Shown here: positions 16,263 to 26,109 of the stretch, piece by piece
Position numbering within the stretch: the stretch's first letter is position 1
Layout: each line of letters opens with the position of its first letter
NCBI GenBank assembly: GCA_003427395.1
Contig: BFEA01000137.1
Span: forward strand, 2,238,872-2,267,971
DNA: 29,100 nucleotides
Direction of reading: 5' to 3'
Source of the DNA: Chara braunii
Taxonomy: Eukaryota > Streptophyta > Charophyceae > Charales > Characeae
Position numbers and translations under genes: made by a program
The notes under the pieces: model-generated
What the model was told of the DNA's origin: nothing
Seen by the model: the letters and a program-made list of their open reading frames with translations, nothing else
Databases searched by the model: none

Positions 16263-16992
16263 CGGCCCTCGAACCCCCGCCGGTTAGCCACCTGCCCTTC
16301 TCCGAAGAGGCGGGCGTACGGAACGTCCGCGACGAGCGATCGGAGTCCCTCAAACTCTCTCAACCTCCCGAATATGGCGGACAACTCACTTCTCGGGGGA
16401 ACCCCTGCATCCACGAACCAAGTATAAAGCCAGAACAAACCCCTAGCCCGCACCCCGGATTCTCGAGCCGCCCTAAGCACTGCTACCACTCTCTCCTCCG
16501 AATCTCTTAAGAACGAATTGGCCAAGAACTGGGATAGGTTAGCGTGGAGGACCCCAGACGCACGAGGGACCTCTCCAGGCTTAGCGAAGGACACCAGAGT
16601 CCACGACTCGAAAGTCCCTTCCTCGTAATCGCTCATTACTAGGTTATTAGCTACCAGCCTCGCAGATTCTCGGTACTCAAAATGCGTCAGTTGCCCGGTT
16701 ACCAAACCGAGCCCCTCCAAACTTCGGTCCACACCTCTTCGCTGAGGAAGATTGTAGCCTGGATCTCTAGAAAACGACCGAGGTCGGGCAGGCCTCCTCT
16801 CTCCACACCTTCCTTCCAGGTGAGTCTTCGAGCTCGAACCCACACGTAGGCTCCTTCTCTGATAACACCCCCTTTCTCAATGCTCATCCAGTAGGGGGTC
16901 ACTCGAGGGTCCCCCGGAATCAAGACTTTACTTGTGTTACTAGCCTCTATCGATTCTACCGCTCCGTTCTCGTTGAGCATGAATCTCACCAT
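16259..16992 (-). pseudogene. Array unit 3: paralogous unknown protein with frameshift
   Basis: The first half (ATG 16992 to about 16715) carries K-V-L-I-P-G-D-P-R, P-Y-W-M-S-I-E-K, G-A-Y-V-W-V-R and A-T-I-F-L-S-E-E, all mirrored in unit 2. This frame stops at 16699. The second half lies in another frame and carries G-E-V-P-R-A-S-G, then L-F-W-L-Y-T-W-F-V-D-A-G-V-P-P, which matches A-L-W-T-L-Y-T-H-C-I-D-Q-G-I-P-P of unit 2. A single indel between about 16699 and 16740 explains the break. The gene ends at TGA 16261-16259, overlapping the next ATG by four bases. Its start overlaps the end of unit 2 by 53 bases. Function is unknown. Confidence 0.65.
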
Positions 16993-17656
16993 CTACCGGC
17001 GGTTTTTTGAACACCCACAGGTGGTATCTCTCCGAAGGGAGAGTAAAGGGTTTATCTAGAGACCCCAATCTCCTAAAAATACCCCAGAGCTTCCTGCGTG
17101 GGGGGATACCCTGATCGATGCAGTGTGTATACAGCGTCCACAGGGCCCGGAAGGGTAATCCCAGACTCCTTCCCCTCTCTAGAAGCTTTCCCATCTTCTT
17201 TTCGTCTGTCCCTTGAAACAGGAAAGACGGCACCCTCACCGTTAACAGATAGCACGCCCTAGGAAGCTCTTTCTCTCCTGCGAACCTCTCCTTCTCTATA
17301 ACCGTAAACGCAAATCGCTCCCGAACCCTACTTATATATTCATCTCTTATTTCCCTCACCTCTCGTAACAACCTATCCAGCCCACCCCCTTGTCCCTGGA
17401 CCAGGGGCACTACGATCTTTGCCCAAGCCTCGGGGGCTATGAAGATAACTGCGGTCACCTTGAGACACCTCTCACCCCCTCGGCCCTCAACTTCTTTTGA
17501 CTCTATCCACACGAACTCTCCGCTCACGGCGACCTTATCTCGTTCTATCCTTTCCCAATCGGGAACCTCCCTGTTGCTAGGGATCAATCTAAGGGTCTCA
17601 TTGCCTTCCAAGGAGAACTCGACAAAGCGTCCCTGTTTCCCGTCGTGGAACACCAT
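16940..17656 (-). CDS. Array unit 2: best-preserved member of the paralogous family (238 aa)
   Basis: An uninterrupted frame from ATG 17656, directly after the TGA that ends extended unit 1. It is the reference for the family. Strand-rich start: E-F-S-L-E-G (residues 13-18), L-R-L-I-P-S-N-R (22-29), P-D-W-E-R-I-E-R-D (32-40), G-E-F-V-W-I-E-S (46-53). Motif A is A-V-I-F-I-A-P-E (69-76). A helix follows (about 92-112). Motif B is K-E-L-P-R-A-C-Y (129-136), with V-P-S-F-L-F (142-147). Motif C is A-L-W-T-L-Y-T-H-C-I-D-Q-G-I-P-P (171-186). No signal peptide or membrane segment is evident. The protein is rich in Arg, Glu and Gly, partly reflecting the purine-rich coding strand. I do not recognise the family. 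Repeated motifs at matching spacing in neighbouring units support it as real coding sequence. Confidence 0.65.
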   Translation of the reverse strand: MVFHDGKQGRFVEFSLEGNETLRLIPSNREVPDWERIERDKVAVSGEFVWIESKEVEGRGGERCLKVTAVIFIAPEAWAKIVVPLVQGQGGGLDRLLREVREIRDEYISRVRERFAFTVIEKERFAGEKELPRACYLLTVRVPSFLFQGTDEKKMGKLLERGRSLGLPFRALWTLYTHCIDQGIPPRRKLWGIFRRLGSLDKPFTLPSERYHLWVFKKPPVDGEIHAQRERSGRIDRG

Positions 17657-18403
17657 TCATTTAAAACATTCTCTGAGGTACCCGAAGACCCTTTGGTAGC
17701 CGTAATCTCGCCCGCCCTCGCGGTCCTGAGCCGATTCCCTAAAGATCCCCGCGCGAATCCTACAGGGTTTGATCCCGTAAGGTACAGGGTTATCCACGCA
17801 ATAGGTATAGTACCAATGGAGCGACCTAACAGAGAGTTGTCACCCCCTCTCTCGTACTATGGACCGCACAACCCTCTCGTACCGCTCCTCCTTCCCGCTC
17901 ACTGTTCGAAAAACGCACGACGGGAATATGGTCCTGATGCACCCCGTGGCGCGAGGGTACTCCTCGTCTCGCGTGCAGGTCACCCTTACCTCAACTGGTG
18001 GGCGGTGTCTAAGAGGCTCTGCCTCAAAAATCTGTCTCAAAATTGGACCCACTCGTGCCTCCCAATGATCCGCATGGTACCAACCCAATACTAAGTGAGT
18101 GACGTAATCGACCCTGGCCTCCTTACTCAAATAGACAGTTCCTTCTGCCTGGACCACCGTTCGTCTGGGTCTCTTCCTGCTCTGGGGCCTATTCCGGGAC
18201 CACCTGTCCCCTTCCCATGTTCCTACCGCGAAACGAGCCCAAAGAAAAACCCCTCGTTCTAGCTCTAACCCCCTCTCGCGGCCTGCTAGATACCTCTCCG
18301 TGTGGTGGTCTAAAGGAACGCTAAAGCACTCCCTATCTTTGCTTAAATCGGCTTTCTCTATTCGAACCCCTTCTTCTTCGGTACCCTCTACGATCCTAAC
18401 CAT
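17657..18403 (-). pseudogene. Array unit 1: first member of the array, premature TGA
   Basis: It starts at ATG 18403 in CAAGGGGATGG. The open part ends at TGA 17842-17840 (187 aa). The same frame continues to TGA 17659-17657, which abuts the ATG of unit 2, giving 248 codons. The part after the stop holds L-H-W-Y-Y-T-Y-C-V-D, the counterpart of motif C in units 2 and 3, so the TGA is a lesion and not the true end. Earlier motifs: G-V-F-L-W-A-R-F-A-V (residues 51-60), G-T-V-Y-L-S-K-E-A (88-96), E-E-Y-P-R-A-T-G (147-154), F-P-S-C-V-F (160-165). An Arg-rich insertion lies at about residues 66-83. Function is unknown. No clear promoter could be assigned upstream. Confidence 0.65.
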
Positions 18404-20620
18404 CCCCTTGAACTATCTCCTCTAGGTTCAAACTCTAGAGCCCTCAAACTCATGGATTTGCTGCTCTCACTACCCTCTCCACGATCCCTATTAGCACTTT
18501 TCAGTCGTTCGATCCGTCAAGATAAGCGTCAGGAATTATTGGCGCCGGACGACCACCTCTGGGATAGGTTCGGTATCCTAGAGAGTAGAAATACTTATAC
18601 CCGTAACCCCTCAATTCCTCCCTTGAACCGCGAGAGTGGCCTATCGCCTCCTCCCACCCAAGAAGGAAATTTTATCCTCGATCCAACCCCTCCTCGACGT
18701 AGACACCCACATCAAAATCACCCGTCCATAGTCGAAAAGAGTAGCACCACACGTCAACACCTCCGTACGTACACACGCTAATCCATTCTGGAACGGTTTC
18801 TAAACTCATGGAATATAATCAAAAGAAAAACTCTATAAGTTCCTTCTTCCTCTTGGCCACTCGAGAGACCTCCTCTAACCCGCAAGGAGAAGAAGCATGT
18901 GCGCTCAGAAGGATCAAATGGACCAGAGAAGGGACGTCGTCTCACTCGGCTACCTTCCTGTCCTCCCCCGCTGAGAGACTCCTCCCCACTCCCGGTCGAG
19001 AGACTAGCCCCGGACACAGGTTATTCCCGAGGAACGGTGGCAACCCCCTCCCCAGAGTCGGACCGAAGTCACACACCCGGGTCCTATGTCCCCCACTGAA
19101 CCGACCTCTAGTCCTAAGTTAGCCTATCCGGTACCACGCCTCTACTCGGCCCACCTCAAGCGTGAAATTACCCGGGTCTCAGGACAAGACCCAACTGCTT
19201 ATAAGAAATCACTAGCCTATCTACTCCCTCTCCATTCTCCTCATCGTGAACTCTTCGCACTTCGTTCCCTTCTTCCTCTTCCGCCTCTCGCTGCCACTTT
19301 TCTCTCTTGGAATCCCTAGAAACTCGGGAAGTCGAAAAAAGTGGGGTGGGAAAAGCGGAGCTTTAGGAAGAGTCTCTCAGGTTGAGTTGACAGCATACTT
19401 ACCTTGTGTCTTCAATATTCGTTATCATAATCCCAATAGTCCCCCAGGTCCGAGTCCGAGAAATCGGCTAGACACCGATCCACCCATGATTCGGCCTCCG
19501 ATCCCTCGTCCAAGGGTCCCCAAGTACCCCCTTCTTCTCTAACCCCTTCGCTAGCAAATGTAGGTGTGTCTGTCTCTCCCCCTCGCCCCAGTACCCATTA
19601 CACCACTCTCCTCTCCCCCAAGTCCCGAACCGGTCCCGTTTGAGAGTCCCGCCCCCTTGCGGGAGTTGGTCCCGTCGTCAGCCCTTGCGGGTCGAGAACC
19701 GAAGCCCCTAACCCCTCTCTAGACACCCTCTCTCGTGTGGGACTTTGCCCCCGGGTAGGTGCTCTCCACAACTCGCGCGGATCAAGAATATTTAGCGACC
19801 CCCTTTGGTCCCAAATAGACTGCGCCCCCGGACCCTCTCGGACCCCTCTCTCCTCTCTCCCCCTCGCCCCCACTCTCTCTCCCCCTCGAGCGGACCCCCT
19901 TACATTATTTTCCCGGACAGTTCTTCTTCGCGCCCTTTCGTTGTTCTTCACCCTCATCCAGCCCCCTCAAGCAAACTGTGCAACCCCTTAGTTTTTAAAA
20001 TTTTTGAAATAAACACTCGCGAAAATCAGGCACACAAAAAAAAAAGGAATTGACCTGTTTACCCTTCGAAGGTCGGAAGCGGGAGCCGAGATCGCAAGCG
20101 GGCCAGAGCGGACCTGCAAAAAAGCCCAGGAGACGCCCGAGACCCCAAAACCCCTCACACCCGACAAGCCCAACAACAAACCCCCAACACAACCCTTGTC
20201 GATGCCGCTCGAGAAGGAACCCGGTCGCCAAAGTAAATGATGACCGTAGAGAAAAAAAACTGAACCCGGTGAAGAAACAGATACGCCGATGACGACCGTC
20301 TTGAAGTTGAGCGTCGAAGGACTTGATGCCAAGTGATGCAAAATACCCCAAACTCGCCCCACCACTGCCTGTCACGCCGGTCCTCCCCTTTACACCGAAT
20401 CCTTTGAGCCGGTCGCGGCCGCGAGAGAAACGCTCTTCCCCGGCAACGGCGCCACTTTGTCGGAGCGAAGCCTAACCCCACAGAACTGTTTCTCTTCTGT
20501 CACTCGCTCCCCCCCTTCTGACCTTCCCTTCAGGGCACCCTCCCCTTTCCCCCTTTTGCACATGATCCTACCGGCCGCACCCACTGGACAGAATTAAGGA
20601 GGAAGATGCGCAAAGCCGGG
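18404..20620. other. Pyrimidine-rich + strand; no supported gene
   Basis: The + strand is strongly C/T-rich, so the - strand has long but low-complexity Arg/Glu/Gly/Ser open frames (for example 19598-19957 and 18778-19017) with no shared array motifs. Short open - strand stretches just above unit 1 (about 18388-18690) might be remnants of earlier array members, but no motif could be matched. An A-rich run lies at about 20032-20046. Confidence 0.5.
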
Positions 20621-20799
20621 TCTTATGTGGGGCGAGGCTCTGGGGGTTCCGAACCCCGGCCCAGGACTCGGGCACTCACAGACTGCTTCGGACAGAGTAC
20701 TCTATTCAAAGCGCACAAAAAAGAGAGGCCTTGTGGACTTGGTTACTCACACAGTGTCGTCAAATGGGTGCACACATAGCGCGGAGTCAGACCTCAAAA

Positions 20800-22140
20800 A
20801 AGACGAAGGGAGCGACCACTTAACAGAGTCCAGAAAGTCGAACCCGGTCGTGAGCATGGCGCTGGTTCGGAAAGCAAAGTGAACTAGAATGGATCAGAGC
20901 CCGATAGCTTGTAGAGTAACGCTGATTCCGAAAAGGATCAGAGCCTCGTCTTCACGCGGAGCACTTACAGAGCACAGATCTAGAAGTCAAAATGGACAAT
21001 AAAGGCTCGGAACTCCGAAACTGGTCCACGTGCATGACTCAGAAAGCCAAAGAGCCTAGAAACGCTCTTGGCCTGGCCACTCGCAGAGTACTCACGGAGC
21101 CCCGATCCTGACCGCGCATATGGCACAATACAGTAAACAAAGGAGACGTGAAAGGTTCAGAGCATGGTTACTAGCACGGGTTCAACAAATGAAAGAAAGT
21201 AGTAAGGCTCGGAGACTGGTCACACGTAGAGCACTCACAGAATTAGGAACCTGGTCGCTACCATAGCTCTGACTCAGAAATCAAAAACACAATAACTCGC
21301 GAAAATGGCGCCCGAAAATCTCCCACCGAGAAGCGCTTAAAAAGACCGCGGAACTAGCCGTCGCGATGAGAACCATTACCACCGGGAGCGAATGGTACCC
21401 TTAGCTGCCCTTAGCCCGTACTACCATGCGTGTAACAGTGATCAAACCGGAATCGGTACCAGGCCCCACCGAACCGAACAGATCAAGAACACTCGTTAAC
21501 CTTCCATATCAAGAACATACGACAACCACACCTCTCTACAGGCACGCTTGGGACAGACAATTACTACGATAACCTTCCGCGTCAAGAGCATATGACAGCA
21601 CGCCTCCCTAAAGACATGCGTGGAACGACGGTACAAACGAATCGAAACCAAACCGAACCGGACGAGAACCGTAGCTGACCTTAAGAGCAAAAAAAAACAC
21701 CGTTTAGAACAGAACTCTGCGCGCAGTCATCTGAAGCAGAGCGCAATCGACTGACCAATCAAACGCATGCAATGCATCATACCATATCACCAAATCCGTT
21801 CGGTAACAGCTTGCTTACGTAGTCCCTCCCTCGAAATTTCACCATGGAAGCAGGACTAGCTGTGGCATTCCAATGGAATCAAGGAAGCAAGAAAGGTCCC
21901 GCGGCTGGTCTCTCGCAGGGCTCTCGCCGAACATCGAATCTTGTCACGCGCACAGCACTGGTACTGAAAATGAAAGAAGGTGGAAAGGCTCAAAGCCTGG
22001 TCACACGAAGAGCACTTGCCGAACTTAGAACTCGGTCGCAATCGTAGCGCTGATTCAGGAATCAAAAGAAGCAGGAAAGGCTATGAGGCCGGTCACTTGG
22101 AGAGCTTTCTCGGAGACGTCGAACCAGGTCGCGTACACAG
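20800..22140. repeat. Dispersed ~100-nt degenerate repeats
   Basis: The clearest pair is about 21188-21287 and about 21968-22071. Both read AATGAAAGAA, then AAGGCTC, then CTGGTCACACG(T/A)AGAGCACT, then (C/T)TGGTCGC or CTCGGTCGC, then TAG(C/T)(T/G)CTGA(C/T)TCAG(A/G)AATCAAAA. Weaker versions containing CTGGTC or CTGGCC, GAGCACTCACAGAG and GATTCAGAAA appear around 20830-21120, 21900 and 22085. No gene is supported in this stretch. Confidence 0.65.
21497..21640. repeat. Two ~73-nt tandem repeats
   Basis: TAACCTTCCATATCAAGAAC followed by ATACGACA and a CTCTCTACAGGCACGCTTGG segment starts at 21497. TAACCTTCCGCGTCAAGAGC followed by ATATGACA and CTCCCTAAAGACATGCGTGG starts at 21570. Identity is moderate. 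Confidence 0.65.
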
Positions 22141-22559
22141 AACTGTGTTGGAGCTCAAAGAAGAACAAGGGGGGGGCTTAGCACTTGGCCGCTTCGAAGA
22201 GCGCTTACGGGATTTCCTCCGGTCTTGCTTTACCGTGGAGAGTTCGCTCGCGGCCCCGAAGGCCGGGAAAGATATCTTCGATGCGTCGCCCCACAGAGGG
22301 CTCACAACCGACACCTTCGCCTAGTCGCAGGTACTAAACTCCCTCCTTCGGTGCGCTCGCTAGCAAAGTGACCGAGCTCGCGAGGGACAGCGAATTGCAC
22401 CCGACTCGGGCAGTCCTCTTACTCCCTCGCCGAGTACGCCTGGCTCTCCCTTCGTTCCTCCCCTTTCGGCCTCCCTCTCGTTCACCCTCTGTCCTCTGGA
22501 TCCTCGCCCCGACTCCAGCCGAGATCCGTTGCGAGACTATCGCCAATGCTCATTCTTGG

Positions 22560-22562
<3 letters not shown>
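22141..22562. other. No gene seen before the internal CT microsatellite
   Basis: Open frames on both strands are short and unlike any family I know. The sequence becomes C/T-rich towards the microsatellite. Confidence 0.45.

Positions 22563-22624
<62 letters not shown>
22563..22624. repeat. CT microsatellite
   Basis: An uninterrupted (CT)31 tract of 62 bases, flanked by GCC and CCCCACTC. Confidence 0.96.
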
Positions 22625-22627
<3 letters not shown>

Positions 22628-22989
22628 CACTCAGATCGCGGTCTCCCCTGAGCTCCCCAAAGCGCCTGGACCCGCCCTCGGACGTGCGTCCCGTGCTTGT
22701 TTGAACTCCCAGCTTACGAGCGCGCCCCCGGACGTTCATGGCCTAGAGAACCCGCTCATCCACTCCGTACGTCCGAGCGCGCCACTCCCTGATGCCTGAC
22801 GCGAACGCAATTGGCAGCTTTTCGAATCGACACGAACGCCACGTGCGCCCCTCCTCCTTCCTATCCTCCTCTTCTCCTTCGTTTCTCCCTCCCTTTTTAC
22901 GGCGTCTCTCCCAGCTGACGATGCCTCGAACGCTGATGAGAGAAGCTGTGCGCTTTTAACATCCCCCCCTTCATGCGGTCCTCCCTTCT

Positions 22990-23135
22990 TAGCTCGCACG
23001 TTCCCTCTTTCTCCTCTCCCTCCTCTCTCTCGCTCTCTCTCCTTCTCTCTCTCTCTATCCTCTCTCTCTCTCTCTTTCTCTCTTCCTCTCTCTTTTCTCT
23101 CTCGCTTTCGCTCTCTCCCTTTCTCTCCCTCGATC
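22990..23135. repeat. Imperfect CT-rich low-complexity tract
   Basis: An interrupted CTCTC/CTTTCTC tract. It produces Arg-Glu-rich - strand and Ser-Leu-rich + strand open frames that are composition artefacts. Confidence 0.9.
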
Positions 23136-24995
23136 GAGCGCAGTCCGCACAGTCGAGCGCAAACGCCCCCTAGTGCGTCACTAGCTCCTCTACTTGAGCA
23201 GTACCCCCTCGTGCGTCCCGTACTCCTCTTGTTTACTTTCTTTCTGCTCCCCTTTATACTTTTTTCTTCCACTGGTATCCTGAGTTCCAACCCCCTGGGC
23301 GCTAAACTCAAATTCGTCGAAAGAAGAAAAAAAAAATTTACTTCTCTCTTTTGTTCCCGCTTCTTCCGTCACCTCTAACTCTCTTTGATCCATCCCCTAG
23401 TCGCCCCTCCCCAATTGGAGTCGTCCCTTCTTTTGATCACCGGATCAACCTCGATCGCACCCGATATTTCTCTCACCACCGCCTACCCGCGTCTTTCACA
23501 AACCTGTAGCTTAAATTCTTTTCTTCAGGTGGTTATCGTCCGCGCCCATGCTTTGCCCACCATTTTCCCTTGTAACCAACTCCGAGACCGTTCGGGCGCG
23601 CACCACTCCTGCGATCCGTTATCAAGAAGTCAGGGGAGCGCGTTCTCTTGTTTGGAGGGAAAACCCCAGGGGCACCTTCCCGCTCGTTTGAACCAGGGAG
23701 CAAGTTGGCTTCATGTCTCCTAATTCTTGGAGATATGCCGACCATAGCATTGAGCGCGCGTGGTTTCCCTGCAGTGATTCGTCGTCCAATATTCGACATG
23801 TAACCAAAAACCCGAACGGGAGGGGAGACTTGTTACTCTCCGCCAGATCATTTGGCTTTTGGAGCTCGTGCGGACCCCGCGGAGGACGACCCCACTCTGA
23901 ATAGGCTGAACACTGTCGCTAAATTAATCCCGATGCGCCTGTGCCAACTACCTCACGGCGGATGACATGGCAGGACCTGCGGCCGCCCTCAGCCGTACCC
24001 CATCTCGTCTTCGATTTGCAGTCTACTTATGCAAGCTGCACAATCTGACTCAAGTCCTTCCCCCTGCCTTTCTAATTCTCGCCTCTTCTGTTCCCCAATC
24101 CGCTCCCAACCCTTCATCGGTTTGTCTCCATGGCCTCCCATGGACGCCCTGCGGCCGCCGGTTTTTATCCCTTATCCTTCCTCTGACAACCTTTTCCTTC
24201 TGCGCTTCCTTTCCCTCTGTCTTAAGGCTGCCCTTTTGACCCAAAGGTTCTATCGAAGCCTCTGGTCTTCCGCCCACGTAGGCCCCCGATACATGCGTAG
24301 TCCAACTGCTCATGTCGTGCCGCAAACCCCACAGATCTTCCATACTGAAGCCCACGTCCCTTGGCCATTAGTGTCCCTTTTCATTCCCCGTACCATGCCC
24401 AACGGTGGCCATGGTCCCATCGACTATCCCATATTGGCCGATAGCTTTTCGCAGACAGGCCCGAGCTCATCCCGATCCTCCTTGGATACCAAACGTTCCC
24501 CTTCACACACCGCAAGCGCATGGCTTGGAACGATTCGAGCTCATCAGGCGGTTTGAAGAAGTGTGAGGCCAGCTCGAAGCTCAGTCTCTCTATGGATCCC
24601 CCCCCCCTTTTTGTACCCGGAGATTCGCCTGCCTCACAACCTGGCCTGCAACCGTCCATACCCGCCCACAGCAATCTACAGGAAAATCGATACGGCGCTT
24701 GCCATCGCCCTGGGACTCACGAAGCGGCACCCCTCGTTTCGAAGAATCCTTCTTGGCGCGACCATGCGTTTGTTACGGCCCCCTTTCATCCAAGTCAAGG
24801 CCAGCGATATCTTACAGGGGAGCTTCTCGCGCCTCTTCCTTCCGAGTTTTTCATGGTTCGTCTCAAAGCCAGCCACTAACCTTTGATCCCTTGCCTTCGA
24901 TATCAAAAACTCGACCTTTTGGAATCCGACCAAGGTTGGGACCGCTACTCCAACCGATGAAAGGGTTAGCATGAAGGCCCGGAGGCCCAAGGACA
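23136..24995. other. No supported gene
   Basis: Several 60-175-codon open frames overlap on both strands, none with recognisable motifs. A short imperfect direct repeat (CCCCCT(A/C)GTGCGTC) occurs near 23167 and 23204. The stretch immediately left of the retropepsin-like fragment was checked for integrase or reverse-transcriptase signatures and none were seen. Confidence 0.45.
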
Positions 24996-25526
24996 TCAAA
25001 ACATCATACCCGCATGCATGCATACGTCAAAACCACGCAAAAAAACAGTAAAGAAAAAACTTGTCGGGTGGTAGGCAGCCGCCCGACAGCGGGACCCGAA
25101 GGTAGCTAGGCGAGCTTCCTCAAGCACGCGAGGATGAACAAAGTCTTCCTGCGAGCCAGAGTCTCGTAAAGCGCAGTACACCCTCCTAGATGTTCCCAGG
25201 CGAATTGGGATGATGGGGAGGGTGCGATCAAGGTTAGAGAGCAGAGTGAGAAGACGGCGCAGGACGTTTACGTGTCTCGTGAGTCGCTCCTGGCGAGCCT
25301 GAAGGATGCTCAAATCCAGGAGATATGACACAACGTCATCGCGAGTGGCCAGCTGGGCACTACAATGAGTTGTGCGAATGGCGTGACACGTCGGAAGTCT
25401 CGGAGGTGAACGACTAAGATGCGGCGGTCTGCTGTGGGGCGGACGGTACCTCGACAGAAGGTGGGGCAGAGGAAACTGCGTCTGTCGTGTCCTGAGGATC
25501 CTCTGGTGGGGTAGCCAAAGGGGCAA
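24996..25526 (-). pseudogene. LTR-retrotransposon fragment with retropepsin-like DSG motif
   Basis: A - strand open frame of 176 codons. Residues about 101-143 read L-P-I-I-P-I-R-L-G, then V-Y-C-A-L-R-D-S-G-S-Q-E-D-F-V, then E-E-A-R-L. This is the usual shape of a Ty3/gypsy-type aspartic protease: a strand, then A-L-x-D-[ST]-G-[AS]-x-x-[ND]-F-[IV], then a helix. The DSGS is at residues 122-125. The preceding ~40 residues look helical. The N-terminal 50 residues are Pro/Arg/His-rich and look like shifted-frame sequence. No zinc knuckle, reverse transcriptase or integrase is seen next to it, so it is a small decayed remnant at best. The call rests on one motif. Confidence 0.4.
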
Positions 25527-25638
25527 ATCGCGACTTGGTGGTCGGGAAACCGGCTACGTGCAAGGCCTCACCGGTACACTTCACCGTGGCTAGCTGGGTG
25601 TGGCTGGCCAGGCAGGGCCGCGGGAGACTGAGATACGT

Positions 25639-25679
25639 GCACGGTACACAAACGGTTCTGAGCCGTTTGTGTACTGTGC
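25639..25679. repeat. 41-nt near-perfect palindrome
   Basis: The left arm GCACGGTACACAAACGG at 25639-25655 pairs with the right arm CCGTTTGTGTACTGTGC at 25663-25679, with one mismatch in 17 and a 7-nt loop (TTCTGAG). It could form a cruciform or RNA hairpin, or be a dimeric binding site. No gene lies beside it. Confidence 0.9.
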
Positions 25680-26109
25680 GCGTTTCGAATCAGTGGCCGG
25701 ACCGCAAGTCCGCCAGGATCTGCACTTCATGTTTATGACACCGACCTTCACAACTCGACATGAAGGGCTTGCAGTCATGCTAGTCCGTCGGCATCCGAAA
25801 CGCACACGGTGTCAGGCAGCCGCAAGCAGTGCGCCGCCTAAAATCTACGGTCTTGGGACTTAGGCGCGAACAAGAGTCTGAGTTTTGGTGATACTCTGGT
25901 TAGACCATGCAGCGGAGATTAGGGGACCTCGGGGCGCCCTTGATTTTGGGCGCGCTGGACCTTACGGGTAACCCTAAAAAATGGCAAGATGGGTGGTCGC
26001 ACTTGGCACATCAACGGACCGTCATTTCCGGCCGTTCAGAGGGTTAGACCCGAATTGGCCTGCCGCGAGGGGGCTTCGCGGGGACTAACCCCGCTGCGAC
26101 GTTCTTTGC
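25680..26109. other. Small stem-loops, no gene
   Basis: GCGCCC (25934-25939) pairs with GGGCGC (25948-25953). A two-tier stem follows at 26041-26091: GGGTTAG with CTAACCC outside, and CCGCGA with TCGCGG inside. The rest shows nothing recognisable. Confidence 0.5.

Noticed and set aside
19598-19957. 119-codon minus-strand Arg/Gly-rich frame
   Set aside because: It results from pyrimidine-rich + strand lacking stop codons in reverse. It contains none of the array motifs.
20050-20292. 80-codon basic protein on the + strand
   Set aside because: Compositional (Pro/Arg/Lys) open frame overlapped by equally long minus-strand frames. No domain.
22736-23311. 191-codon minus-strand frame rich in Arg-Glu
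   Set aside because: A translation of the CT-rich tract on the opposite strand; low-complexity artefact.
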